NCBI RefSeq assembly: GCF_018446385.1
Contig: NC_055998.1
Span: 21,445,173-21,509,172, forward strand
From: Zingiber officinale
Taxonomy: Eukaryota > Streptophyta > Magnoliopsida > Zingiberales > Zingiberaceae
Length of the DNA: 64,000 nt
Reading direction: 5' to 3'
Under the pieces are notes generated by a model. The model was not told where the DNA came from, searched no databases, and worked only from the letters and a program-made list of their open reading frames with translations. Numbering within the stretch: position 1 is the first letter of the stretch; each line of letters begins with the position of its first letter. A program made the translations under genes and the position numbers. Below are positions 37,818 to 49,100 of this stretch, piece by piece.

Positions 37818-38718
37818 TGTTGGAACCCCAAGGTGTTTTGATGTGATCAAACAAGCTAAGTTAGGTCTTGCGTTTGTTTAACCCTTGTGTCTAAGTGTGC
37901 AGGAGTTTAGGAACACAGGAAGTCGAGCGGAAGACGCGGCTAGCGAGAAGGACGGCACGGGGAGAGAGCCGACGGGCTCGGTGCGTCCGAGGGACGAGGT
38001 GACTGCGGAAGAGTACACTGGTGGACGAGAAGAACGTGTGCGGCGTTCGAGGGGCAAGAAATCGAGAAGGAAGGCTGCTCGAGGAGAAGGTCGGAACTTG
38101 GGTTCGGGTGAGCCCTATTCCGGATGACCGAGATCACCCAAGCTAGCAGAGCCGGATTTGAAAACTCGGACCGAGACGAGCTAAATCGAAGCAAAGCGAC
38201 CAGACGGAAAAAGTCAACCAGAGTTGACTTTTGGGGTTCAGGGCGCCCGGAGCTGACCGGGGCGCCCGAAACCCTCCGGGGCGCCCGGACCGAAGATGTT
38301 GACCAGATCGAGTCAAACTCGATCTGAACGTTAGGGGGATAAAGTTTTATCCCCCCAGGGCGCCCAGAACCCCTTCGGGGCGCCCCGACCAGTGCTATAA
38401 ATATAGCATTGGTTTGCACAGATCATTTATCTCACTTGTAATTCATTTCTTTCTGTGCTTTTATTCTTTTGTACTGTCAACGCTGTAAGAGGCTACTTAG
38501 CCCAGAGGAGAATCAGATAGTGCACCATCTTTGCCTTGGATTAGCAATTCTCTTATTGCAAACCAAGTAAATCCTCTGTGTCTGATTTCTGTTTATTTAG
38601 TCTCTGCTTTTTAATTACAAGTGTCTGTTAATTAGTTGAATATCCGAGAAAGGTTTTTCGTTTATTTTTATAGGGCAATTCACCCCTCCCCTCTTGCCGG
38701 CCTCCAAAGGGACCTACA
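37818..38718 (+). mobile_element. solo copia LTR (901 bp) with AAATG target duplication
   Basis: Begins TGTTGGAACCCCAAGG, ends GGGACCTACA, flanked by AAATG at 37813-37817 and 38719-38723. No internal region follows. It carries a GGGCGCCCGG palindrome cluster (38235-38385) and TATA box TATAAATATA (38396). It is nearly identical to the LTR at 42776-43636, which lacks 40 bp containing two GGGCGCCC units. Confidence 0.93.
38235..38405 (+). promoter_or_regulatory. GGGCGCCCGG palindrome cluster and TATA box
   Basis: Five copies of GGGCGCCC(G/A)GA or GGGGCGCCCC within 150 bp, then TATAAATATA at 38396-38405. The copy in the LTR at 42776 has three units and TATAAATA at 43313. Same layout as the other copia LTRs; function inferred. 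Confidence 0.55.
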
Positions 38719-39683
38719 AAATGCAACTATAAGCGGATGCTTAGTAAGCGTTGTCTAACTCACAAAACTCATAGATGCATATGTACAAGAAAATCCGGAA
38801 ATATGATAAGAAGCTATTCATATGACAATTGATTCTAATCAACAAGAAATCTAAACTGCATGCTTGAAATAAGAAGACAGTTCGAGTTTAGTATAGCAGT
38901 AAAAAAGGAACTCGAATCTGAATCTGCATTTGCTAAAACTGCATGCTCAAAGTAAAACCCTTTCTGTACATTGAAGTGGTAAAAAAAACTAAAGACTGCT
39001 TGATCGAACTAAAGCCATTCCTACACATTAAAGTAGTGAGAGGACTAATTATGCGTTCCCATCTTAAAGGTCGTTCCTATCCATTGTCTAGCAAGAGGGT
39101 TCTAGCTGCAATGCTTAAGGAAAGAGGGATGTTCTGTTCATGCTTGAAAAAAAACAAGGGAGTATCAAACCTGCAATGCTAAAAGGGCCAGTTGTTCGTG
39201 CCCATTTCATAGCACAAAAACAAACTAAGACTTTGCTAGAATTTAAATTTCTCTAATACTTGCTTTACTGATCCAGATACATATATTTTATTACTTCAAA
39301 ATAATAATAAATTCTCTCTTGGGCCCAGGCGTAGTACCAAAGTGCACTCCCTAATAGAGCTCGGGGTAGCGAGCCACTGGTCATACGAGGGTAAAGACCT
39401 TGGTCTTACCAGGGCCAAGACCTCGGACTTTGTCACCTGGATTTATTTTTACAACAACCTTGGAAGTCGGGTACTAGCCTCTTAAAATAAAATACTTATT
39501 ATCTGTTTAGTACTCCTAACACAAAATGCCTCAGCATTTCTTCGAGCACTTGGCGTGCTGCTGATCCCAATTCTGAAATTTGGGGGATCCCATCAAGACC
39601 TTGGCCTCTCTTTATTTCAGCTACTCATAAACCTCTAAAGAATTTAATAGAACGCCTATTTTTCCACATACAAGCATATCCTA
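38719..39683 (+). repeat. 965-bp duplicated flank, copy A
   Basis: Identical in length to 43637-44601 and differing at about five to seven bases. Both copies begin with AAATG directly after the same copia LTR end. The sequence is part of the disrupted TGTAACA-type LTR. The 79-codon ORF at 38943-39182, identical in both copies, has no recognisable domain. Confidence 0.93.
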
Positions 39684-39719
39684 TTTTTCCACACCTATTT
39701 TTCATAGAACACCAAACAG

Positions 39720-40481
39720 AAGCATTCTATTGCTTATCTGATCGGTCAGCAGACCGATCAGTGATCGATCAGAAGGAGACGATCAGAAGGAGGGAAAGGG
39801 CCTGATCGGTCATGGGACCGATCAGGGAAGGGCCTGATCGGTCTTGTGACCGATCAGGACCCTTGTGGACCGATCAGGATGAAGCCTGATCGGTCCACAT
39901 CCTAGCCGTTGCGTAGCAACGGCTAGTTTCTTCTGTGTCTTCTTCGCGGGTTATAAAAGGAGTTCGAGGGCCTGTACAGTAGTTCTTTCTTCTTCTTCTT
40001 CCTGCTGAGTTCTGCTGAGCTCTCGCTGCCGAAGCTTCGGGTGAGCTTCCTGCTGGTTTTCTAGCTGAGCTTGGATCCGAGAAGTTGCTGCTTCATCAGG
40101 ATTCCAGTCGGCAACGAGAAGGCAAGCAAAGGGTTTTACATTTCGATTGTTCTTGTTTGCTTTCTCTACTGTTGTACTCCTTATTGCTGTTGCAAAGAGA
40201 TTGTGGCGAGGTTTCTCCACCCACAAGGAGTATTTATTAGCCGGTTCTCCGGGGACTCATCCACCGACGGATTGATAGGGCTCGGCCACCTTACGGACAC
40301 GTCGAGGAGTAGGAGTTTATCTCCGAACCTCGTTACATCGACAAGTTTGAGGTTTGCTATTCTCCGTTGTCGTTTCTATTGTTTATTTCCGCTGCGCTAA
40401 CCTTGATTTGTAGAAAGAAACGAACGATTTGGGGCGGCTATTCACACCCCCCCTCTCTAGTCGCGACCATCGATCCTAACA
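39720..40481 (+). mobile_element. copia LTR fragment with GATCGGTC/GACCGATC pairs, 5' end missing
   Basis: Ends CCATCGATCCTAACA with the U5-type CTATTCACACCCCCCCTCTC, so the right end is that of an LTR. The left boundary (near 39700-39740) shows no TG start or target duplication. It contains six inverted pairs TGATCGGTC...GACCGATCA (39750-39900), a CCGTTGC/GCAACGG hairpin (39906-39923) and TATA box TATAAAA (39952). It sits exactly in the LTR tail that precedes the gag-bearing element. Confidence 0.75.
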
Positions 40482-40568
40482 AGTTGAATATCCGAGAAAG
40501 GTTTTTTGTTTATTTTTATAGGGCAATTCACCCCTCCCCTCTTGTCGGCCTCCAAAGGGACCTACAAG

Positions 40569-40580
40569 TGGTATCAGAGC
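40569..40580 (+). other. primer-binding site, initiator tRNA-Met
   Basis: TGGTATCAGAGC, two bases after the LTR end CCTACA. Standard primer site of Ty1/copia elements. It fixes the start of the internal region. Confidence 0.95.
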
Positions 40581-40621
40581 AAGGTGCTTCAGGAGGACTA
40601 ATCGTCGATCGAAGCAACAAG

Positions 40622-42073
40622 ATGGCCGGACCAAGCATTATCCCACCAAAATTTGAGGGGAACTTCTCAGACTGGAAGTGTCGTATGGAGGTATTCCTAA
40701 GAACTGATTTCGAAATTCGATTTATAATGAAGTATGATTTTTTAGCTCCGACGAATCAAGATGAAGAAGAAAAAGAAGAGAGCAATTGGACAAAGGAGCA
40801 GAATGAATCGGTAGCAAACAGCCATGCGGAATATCACCTGCTGAGCGTGTTACCGCCTCAAGAGGTCAACCGCATCGGAAGCTATTCATCTGCTAAAGAA
40901 CTCTGGGAGAAGTTCCTGGAAGTCCACAAAGGCACGTCTGAAGCGAAGCTCGCTAGAAGAGACATCCTCCGGAACAAGTTGATGAACATTCGTCTGGAAA
41001 AAGGTGAGAAGGTAGCCAATCTACACGCAAAGGTAAAAGAACTGTTTACTGATCTCGAGAACCTCGGAGAAACGGTAACAAATCGAGACAGCATACGCTA
41101 CGCACTCAACGCGTTTCCCAGAACTCCGGAGTGGACATCAATCGTCGACGCCTACTATATTTCAAAAGACCTGGAGGTAAGTACTTTAGAAGAGTTGTTT
41201 TCTACTCTTGAGTTACATGAAACCAGGTGTGCAGTTACAACAAAAGACTCAAGTCAAATAATGACGCTAAACGCAACAAAGAAAGATGAACCTGAGTCAG
41301 ACTCCGAAGAAGACCAAGAAGCATATATGGTAAGAAACTTTAAAAAAAAATTTAGATCTAATAAATTTAAAGAAATGCAGAATAAAAAGAATCCAAGAAA
41401 TAGAAGAAAAGTGCGTTGCTACCAGTGTCAAAAGGAAGGACACTCAAGAGAGGATTGCCCAGAACTAAAGAAGGACAAAATGAAGACACCCAAGAAACAC
41501 AAGAACCTAAAAACCACTTGGGACGACACTTCATCATCTGAGTCCGAGATTCAAGAATATGTCGGGATAGCACTGATGGCAAGCTATGAAGGACAAAGTA
41601 CATCAGAACCCAACATCGATGAAGGGGGAGCAACCTCAGATGGAAGTAGCGAAGCAGGGGGAGATTCAGGTTTCAAGTCTGATATGGTAAGTGAGGTATG
41701 TCTTTTACCCCTTAATGAACTTTACTTTGGTATTAAGGCAATGGCTAAATCCATGTATAAATTAGAAAATAAAAATACCAAATTAGAAAATGAAATTCTA
41801 GAAACAAAAAGAATTTTGACAAAATCATGTCTTATAGAGGATTTTGAAAAATTGAAAATTGAAAATGAAAAACTAAAAGAAGAAATAAAAAGATTGAAAA
41901 AATCTAATGGTTCAAATATTTCTACTTTTAGAAATTATAGAGATTTAAATTGGTATTATAGATTTCATCAAAGTCAAATTAGAAATATATCAAAAATCTA
42001 TGTATCTAGGAAATACTTGGTTAATCCTGTAGGTATGAACCTCTACTGGGTTCCAAAAATATGTTTAATTTAA
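40622..42073 (+). CDS. copia Gag polyprotein, intact
   Basis: 483 residues from the ATG 42 bp after the primer site; the frame is open further upstream but that part is LTR and leader. Residues 1-230 are the copia-type Gag capsid region (FEGNFSDWKCRMEVFL near the start, then ELWEKFLEVHKGTSEAK at about 99 and an LR..LMNIRLEKGEKV stretch). Residues 266-279 are a zinc knuckle C-x2-C-x4-H-x4-C (CYQCQKEGHSREDC). An acidic Ser-rich linker, a long coiled coil (about 365-430) and the terminal NPVGMNLYWVPK motif complete the SIRE-type layout. Gag forms the virus-like particle and packages RNA. It is the only undamaged retrotransposon gene in the window; the element lacks pol. Confidence 0.93.
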   Translation: MAGPSIIPPKFEGNFSDWKCRMEVFLRTDFEIRFIMKYDFLAPTNQDEEEKEESNWTKEQNESVANSHAEYHLLSVLPPQEVNRIGSYSSAKELWEKFLEVHKGTSEAKLARRDILRNKLMNIRLEKGEKVANLHAKVKELFTDLENLGETVTNRDSIRYALNAFPRTPEWTSIVDAYYISKDLEVSTLEELFSTLELHETRCAVTTKDSSQIMTLNATKKDEPESDSEEDQEAYMVRNFKKKFRSNKFKEMQNKKNPRNRRKVRCYQCQKEGHSREDCPELKKDKMKTPKKHKNLKTTWDDTSSSESEIQEYVGIALMASYEGQSTSEPNIDEGGATSDGSSEAGGDSGFKSDMVSEVCLLPLNELYFGIKAMAKSMYKLENKNTKLENEILETKRILTKSCLIEDFEKLKIENEKLKEEIKRLKKSNGSNISTFRNYRDLNWYYRFHQSQIRNISKIYVSRKYLVNPVGMNLYWVPKICLI

Positions 42074-42775
42074 AATTAAAATTAGGCTTAGCATTTTCAG
42101 CAAGGAAATTAATCAACTAATTTCATTATGAGACTTTGTCTAAGGAAGTGGTTGTTGCTCCAATAACCAAGAAGGTCTAGTGCCTCGCCACGACCTGGAA
42201 GCCAAGTATCGAAATGAAAAGTTTAATTGACTAACTGAAAAAGCATTAATTTAAATTACTTAATGCTTTAAAAGAGTTATTCAATTTGTGTTAGAAAATA
42301 TTTAAATTTTTTATGATAATATTGCCTTAGAATTTTTTTTATTGACTTAGAATTGTTTCTTATGAAAATTAACTTAGAAATTTTTTTCTGAAATTTTTAA
42401 AAAAAAATTAGGAAATGTTGAAATAAATTTCAAACTTAAAATTTTAGAAAATTTTTGCTAAACACTTATGACTATTTTTATTCTGAAAAATGTGTTACTT
42501 AAATTTTTTTTTTTCGAAAGAAAAATTCTGAAGAGTGTCTTTACTTAGACATTTTTAATTTTTTTTTACACTTAAATTTTTTTTTAGAATTTACCTTAGA
42601 CTTGTTTATAACCCCAATTTTTATGTGATCAAAGGGGAGAAGTATGTTAAGTCTAGGGGGAGGTAATATAATTTTTCAATTGAAAAATATTTTGACTTAT
42701 TTGAATATAAATTGTTTTTATTGCATATGTTTACCGTAACTTAACTTGGGTTGCTCACATCAAAAAGGGGGAGAT
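42074..42775 (+). other. non-coding region after gag, with polypurine tract
   Basis: AT-rich, no gene. The block 42127-42230 (GACTTTGTCTAAGGAAGTGG...CAATAACCAAGAA) is similar to 10367-10472 in an unrelated-looking LTR. In a complete element pol would follow gag at this point. The region ends with the polypurine tract. Confidence 0.75.
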
Positions 42776-43636
42776 TGTTGGAACCCAAGGTGTTTTGATG
42801 TGATCAAACAAGCTAAGTTAGGTCCTGCGTTTGTTTAACCCTTGTGTCTAAGTGTGCAGGATCCTAGGAACACAAGAAGTCGAGCGGAAGACGCGGCTAG
42901 CAAGAAGGACGGCACAGGGAGAGAGCCGACGGGCTCGGTGCGTCCAAGGGACGAGGTGACCGCGGAAGAGTACACCGGTGGACGAGAAGAACATGTGCGG
43001 CGTTCGAGGGATAAGAAACTGAGAAGGAAGGCTGCTCGAGGAGAAGGCCGGAACTTGGGTTCGGGTGAGCCCTATTCCGGATGGCCAAGAACACCCAAGC
43101 TAGCGGAGCCGGAGTTGAAAACCCGGACCGAGACGAGCTGAATCGAAGCAGAGCGACCGGACGGAAAAAGTCAACCAGAGTTGACTTTTGGGGTCCGGGG
43201 CGCCCGGACCGAAGATGTTGACCAGATCGAGTCAAACTCGATCTGAACGTTGGGGGATAAAGTTTTATCCCCCAGGGTGCCCGGAACCCCTTCGGGGTGC
43301 CCCGATCAGTGCTATAAATATAGCATTGGTTTGCGCAGATCATTTATCTCACTTGTAATTCATTTCTTTCTGTGCTGTCTATTCTTTTGTACTGTCAACG
43401 CTGTAAGAGGCTACTCAGCCCAGAGGAAAATTAGATAGTACGCCATCTTTGCCTTGGATTAGCAATCCTCTGATTGCAAACCAAGTAAATCCTCTGTGTC
43501 TGATTTCTGTTTATTTAGTCTCTGCTTTTTAATTACAAGTGTCTGTTAATTAGTTGAATATCCGAGAAAGGTTTTTCGTTTATTTTTATAGGGCAATTCA
43601 CCCCTCCCCTCTTGCCGGCCTCCAAAGGGACCTACA
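42776..43636 (+). repeat. 3' LTR of the gag-only copia element (861 bp)
   Basis: TGTTGGAACCCAAGG to GGGACCTACA, followed by AAATG. Nearly identical to the solo LTR 37818-38718 apart from a 40-bp loss in the GGGCGCCC cluster and a few substitutions. Confidence 0.94.
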
Positions 43637-44601
43637 AAATGCAACTATAAGCGGATGCTTAGTAAGCGTTGTCTAACTCACAAAACTCATAGATGCATAT
43701 GTACAAGAAAATCCGGAAATATGATAAGAAGCTATTCATATGACAATTGATTCTAATCAACAAGAAATCTAAACTGCATGCTTGAAATAAGAAGACAGTT
43801 CGAGTTTAGTATAGCAGTAAAAAAGGAACTCGAATCTGAATCTGCATTTGCTAAAACTGCATGCTCAAAGTAAAACCCTTTCTGTACATTGAAGTGGTAA
43901 AAAAAACTAAAGACTGCTTGATCGAACTAAAGCCATTCCTACACATTAAAGTAGTGAGAGGACTAATTATGCGTTCCCATCTTAAAGGTCGTTCCTATCC
44001 ATTGTCTAGCAAGAGGGTTCTAGCTGCAATGCTTAAGGAAAGAGGGATGTTCTGTTCATGCTTGAAAAAAAACAAGGGAGTATCAAACCTGCAATGCTAA
44101 AAGGGCCAGTTGTTCGTGCCCATTTCATAGCACAAAAACAAACTAAGACTTTGCTAGAATTTAAATTTCTCTAATACTTGCTTTACTGATCCAGATACAT
44201 ATATTTTATTACTTCAAAATAATAATAAATTCTCTCTTGGGCCCAGGCGTAGTACCAAAGTACACTCCCTAATAGAGCTCGAGGTAGCGAGCCACTGGTC
44301 ATACGAGGGTAAAGACCTTGGTCTTACCAGGGCCAAGACCTCGGACTTTGTCACCTGGATTTATTTTTACAACAACCTTGGAAGTCGGGTACTAGCCTCT
44401 TAAAATAAAATACTTATTATCTGTTTAGTACTCCTAACACAAAATGCCTCAGCATTTCTTCGAGCACTTGGTGTGCTGCTGATCCCAATTCTGAAATTTG
44501 GGGGATCCCATCAAGACCTTGGCGTCTCTTTATTTCAGCTACTCATAAACCTCTAAAGAATTTAATAGAACACCTATTTTTCCACATACAAGCATATCCT
44601 A
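43637..44601 (+). repeat. 965-bp duplicated flank, copy B
   Basis: Partner of 38719-39683. After 44601 the sequence continues as the remaining TGTAACA-type LTR (44602-45374), which contains a GC-rich stretch (44880-45010) and no gene. Confidence 0.93.
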
Positions 44602-45477
44602 GGGTTTTTTTTTTCATAGAGCAACAGAATCCTTTAAGCATGCTACATCAGAAATGGAAAGGAGAAGGCAAATCTCGGGACTACTCTTAAACCTCTAACA
44701 ACCTCAATTTTGTACAGCATATTCTGAAAGTAAAGAAAAGGAAAACGAAGCTCAAAACTACCCTTACAGCAGGTGAGTAACACTTACCTTTGTTCTTAGA
44801 CTTACAACCGAAAAAAAAAGAGGCTTCTAGGTTTTCGGAGACTTGCAAATTTTGGCAACTTCTTCACATCTATGCGTTCTCTTTGACGAGGTGATCGCGA
44901 TGGTGTGGAAGGCTCCCGGAAATCACCCTCGGTCGGTCGCCGGAGAGGAGCCCTAGGTCCTCTCCGTTTTCGCCAAAGAGGAGCCGACGCTGTGCGCGAG
45001 AGGAGGAGAAGAGATTAATTCCCGAAAATCCCCTCCCTTCCACTTAAGTCCTCTCTTTTATACCTAGGGTACTTTGTTCTCTGCTATCCCTTAAATTTAT
45101 TTCGCTATCTATTTGATCAGCACGACCCTGCTGGGTTCTTGGTCATCCGAAAACAATTTACGGCTTTGCTTAGCTAGAGGTCTCGAGTTCGAACCTCGGC
45201 CCGACCTCTTTTTCCCTCAACTTTGTTTCTTTCGGTAAAATGGCCAAACGAACTCCAAAAATTGCCTAAAAGTACTCTAAAAATTTCTAAAAATCTCTAG
45301 AATATTTCTAAAGTATTTCTAAATATTTATAAGCACTTTTAGAATTCGTAGTAAGGAAATTTTGGGTTGTTACACAACAGGTCACGGTTGACCGGATGTT
45401 GGATTTGGGAACCCTAGACTTGACTCGGGCAAGCTAGGGTTGGTCAATTTGATTAAGTGATCAAATTAGACCAAGCC

Positions 45478-45726
45478 CAATCAATCAACTGATCGATTGG
45501 TCAAAGTGCTGTGACAAATGGCAGGTCAATCGATTAGCCGATCGATTAGGAGCTTATATCGCGCCCACAATAGCTTCCCCAATCGATCAGAGGATCAATT
45601 AGGCTCCTAGTCAATTGGTCAATCGATTGGGGCCAGTTTTCTCACGCAAATGCATGAGAACAGAATAATGCTGAATCGATCAGTCGATCGATTCATCCTC
45701 CCCAATCAATCAGTCTATCGATTGAG
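45478..45726 (+). repeat. AATCGATTGG-type palindrome cluster in solo LTR
   Basis: About ten words such as CAATCGATTAG, CGATCGATTAGG, CAATCGATCAG and AATCGATTGGGG within 250 bp, in the solo LTR 36439-50380. The same kind of cluster as in the other copia LTRs; no clear TATA box follows. Confidence 0.75.
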
Positions 45727-46151
45727 TTATGACCGTTGCGCAGGTTAAAGTCGTTGGCCAGCCATTTCTTCAGTAGTTCTTCGTGAGCTTCATCCCAAAC
45801 CTCACGCGACTTTCTCCACCGAGCTCACCGACACACACCAAATCTTGGAGGCTTAGAGAGGAGTGTTGGTACACTTCCAAGCAAGTCACGAGGTGTAGTT
45901 AAGCAAGAAGAAGAAGCTTGGGTTTTGGCTTCATGTTGTAAATCTTGTAAGATTTTATTTGTATTTACTTCCCTTTTTCTTCTTGTTGCATTGTGAATGT
46001 TGTACAAGGCTTCTCCGCCTTAGGTAGTTACCGAGAAGAAGTATTTTCATAGTGGATGAGTGAGTGAGAAACGGATCTTTGGATTAGTCACCTCTTCTTG
46101 AGGTAGAGACTAAGTAAATCCTCATGTTAGCATTGTGAGTCTTCTTGTTTC

Positions 46152-49100
46152 TGTTGGGGTTGCAAGGTTGCAAACATAGTCCCACATTGAAAACACATAG
46201 GAAAGATCATGGATTTATAAAGAGAAAATATATCTCCATTGACATGAGGCCTTTTGGGGAAAGCCCAAGAGCAAAACCATAAGGGTTTAGGCTCAAAGTG
46301 GACAATATTATGCAATTGTGGAGATATCTAAATTCTTTTCTATCCAACAATTGGTATCAGAGCCCGAACTGTCAGAAGATTTAACCGTCGACTGTGCATA
46401 AGAGCTATGGTTTGATTGAGTCATGTGGGTACAATATTTGTCACGCCCCCAAAGGAGTATCTGCCAGACAAAAATCCGACAGCATCTCCCTTGTACCGAT
46501 GACAATCTGAAGCATCCATACAAGCAAAATATATCAGCCACATGCGGCTGGAATATTTATATACACAACTACGCAGTTATAATAACAGCTCACTCGGCTG
46601 GAATGAAACAATCACAACCACGCAGTTATATATAAAATAGCTCACACGGCTGTACTAAAACACAGCGGAAAAACGAAGGAAAGCCCACACTACACAAATA
46701 AATACAATGCATGCCGGCACGGCTTAAACACAAATACAACACCAAAACCATAAGATAGCCGCATGGCTACACATAAATACAATGCCAAAAATAATAAAAA
46801 GATATACAAAAGAAAACAAGCATGGTCTTCGGATGTGATGTAGGACCCGGCAGACAGGATACTCCGAGCGACACCAACCATCTACAAGCTACCTGAAAAC
46901 ATAAATGTATACATGCGGTGGTGAGTATAGGTAACTCAGCGGGTAATAGACAAGATAGTGCATGGTCCATAAACAAACATGGAGATCACAAGTATACAGT
47001 CTCAGTAGGGAATAAAGAACATGATCATAGTATCATAATCAATGCACATAAACATAACAGACATAAAAACCTGACATATAAACTATACAAACCACAACTA
47101 ACATAATGACAGATACATACCCAATCTGGAATCGACACATGGTACAATGATCAATAAACTCATCGGATCTGCAACAGATATACCCGTGACACATATGCAA
47201 TATAAATACGACTGCATATACATGTAAAATAAATGACATGTATACAGCATGACAACCATATGCAACAATTATATCTTAAACAAGTGCAACAACGACAATC
47301 ACATGCAACTAGTAACTACTAGGCATGTATGCAAATGCAGATGCACCACGCATCAAATGCAAGAATAATAACTGCGTATGCATGCTCCATAGTCACCCCG
47401 ACACCTCTCCAGACACCACGACCCCAGTATGACCGAGAGGCTTGGGTCCGTGAGAACCGTACAAGCCTCATACTCCAAACTGCTATAAAGCAGCTGAGGC
47501 AGACGGAATGCTAAGTAGTTATCTAACTACATAGCATCAGGGTCCCTGACTGCTCACAACACCGGATCTCACTAAACCTCGTGACCGGGTGGCACGACAG
47601 GACGAGCGGCAACTGCTCCAAATACCACTACCCATGAGTGGCCGAGTGTGCGGCGCTAAACCAAACTGATGACTCTCTCAACCACAAGGGAGACAATAGT
47701 CATCAGATGCAATGAATGATGAACATGATATATATATATATATAATCATCATCCATGCAACACCCCAAACCTCATAAATACCTCCAACATGAATATAATC
47801 ATCATGATACCTCCACGTATCCCACCAAACATATGTACACACTACACATGTATAATCAACCAAAAATCTCCAATAATCCCACCAGACACATGTACACCAA
47901 ATATAAGTACAATCAACATGTATCCTCCAGTAAAAACACAACAGACATGTGTATATACCCCAAACATACCATCAATACCACTCCTCCAAAAGTACATGAC
48001 AAATACGTATGTACACACCATATGTAAATGCACAGCCAACACGATGACTCCTATAACACATACCCACCTATGTACAGTCCACATCATATACCCAATCAGC
48101 ATCGTAATACCAACATCCCGACAAACCCTACAAGACATACTCTACACGTGTAATCACAACAGAGTAGATATCAAGAGTGGAGACTGTATATGAATTAAAT
48201 AGATCATCACAAGGGTCAAGCATAAGTATCATGCAGGAAAAACAGCAACCGATCATGATATGAGATAAAGCAACCTAATTCATCCAATAATAACAACCAC
48301 GCACTAAGCTCAAAGAAAATATACATAGAGGCAAAGGAAGAAATACCCGCCTTATCTGTCGATCGTAATATGAAAATCCCATGTCGAGACGCTCGTCCTG
48401 AATCCAAATCCTGCGATCACATGATATCTATATATTATTTAGCTAATCACATAATCAACAACTAGCTAAACCCAGAACCTAATCCTACGTCGATTAGGTA
48501 ATCCTATTTAATTCCACCTGAATATCCAAACCAAAGTAAATGATAAGTCCATCCTTAAATCCAACTCTTTCTAAGTTCAAACATAACCCACAATCACCAC
48601 CCTAATCAAATCCAAACACCAAACCACTTACCTAAATTTGGATCAAGGTGAAGAAGTGCCTACTGCTAGAATCCATGACCAGAGCAAGGTGGAAGTTGCT
48701 GTCATCCAAATAAACACCCCTAATCAACACTGCATAAAGATCAAATACCCTACTAAAATATCACTTACCTTAAGATATAGCAGCCAAACAAAACTCACAG
48801 CTCCACAAGAACCCCTGGCGACAGCCACCAAGAGCCCCCTACACCAATCCTCCCCAAGATTAATCCATAAACCCAATTGTACAGTAAAGAATTGTTGAAA
48901 CCCTAATCCACAGTACAAAATTCACCTTAACAGAACCTTACCTCCTCTCCCGTGACCTCCACATCTTCAAGAAGTGAAGAAGCAGTGATCGGCAGCAGGG
49001 GAAATCCACAATACCTTAATCTGATGCATTCCTTCGATCCAGAACAGGAAGAATGTCATCAAGAGGATCAATTAAACATGATTTTTGAAGCTACACAATC

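Larger units (their letters stand above)
40482..43636 (+). mobile_element. copia element with gag but without pol; 5' LTR truncated
   Basis: 85 bp of 5' LTR tail (40482-40566), primer site, intact gag (40622-42073), about 700 bp non-coding, polypurine tract AAAAAGGGGGAGAT (42762-42775) and a complete 3' LTR (42776-43636), followed by AAATG. No protease, integrase, RT or RNase H is present between gag and 3' LTR. This is a non-autonomous derivative whose Gag may still form particles and use enzymes supplied by relatives. The missing 5' LTR part is replaced by the fragment 39720-40481. Confidence 0.9.
37310..45374 (+). mobile_element. TGTAACA-type LTR insertion (probably Ty3/gypsy solo LTR) with copia sequence inside
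   Basis: Left end TGTAACAGCCTCC, right end TTGGGTTGTTACA, flanked by CAACA at 37305-37309 and 45375-45379. Without the copia material the sequence is 37310-37817 plus about 43642-45374, some 2.2 kb, without coding domains. The tail with AATTTCTAAAAATCTCTAGAATATTTC resembles the tail of 46439-49892. The gypsy assignment is inferred from LTR length and end sequence, since no coding region is left. Confidence 0.8.

Noticed and set aside
38943-39182. 79-codon ORF, identical copy at 43861-44100
   Set aside because: Identity results from the 965-bp duplication, not selection; no domain, and it lies in LTR sequence.
47755-48193. ORFs of 90-134 codons rich in Thr, His, Tyr and Ile
   Set aside because: By-product of A/C-rich degenerate repeats in a solo LTR.
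48638-48898. 86-codon ORF in the 46439 solo LTR
   Set aside because: No domain, no splice context, within a repeat with defined target duplication.
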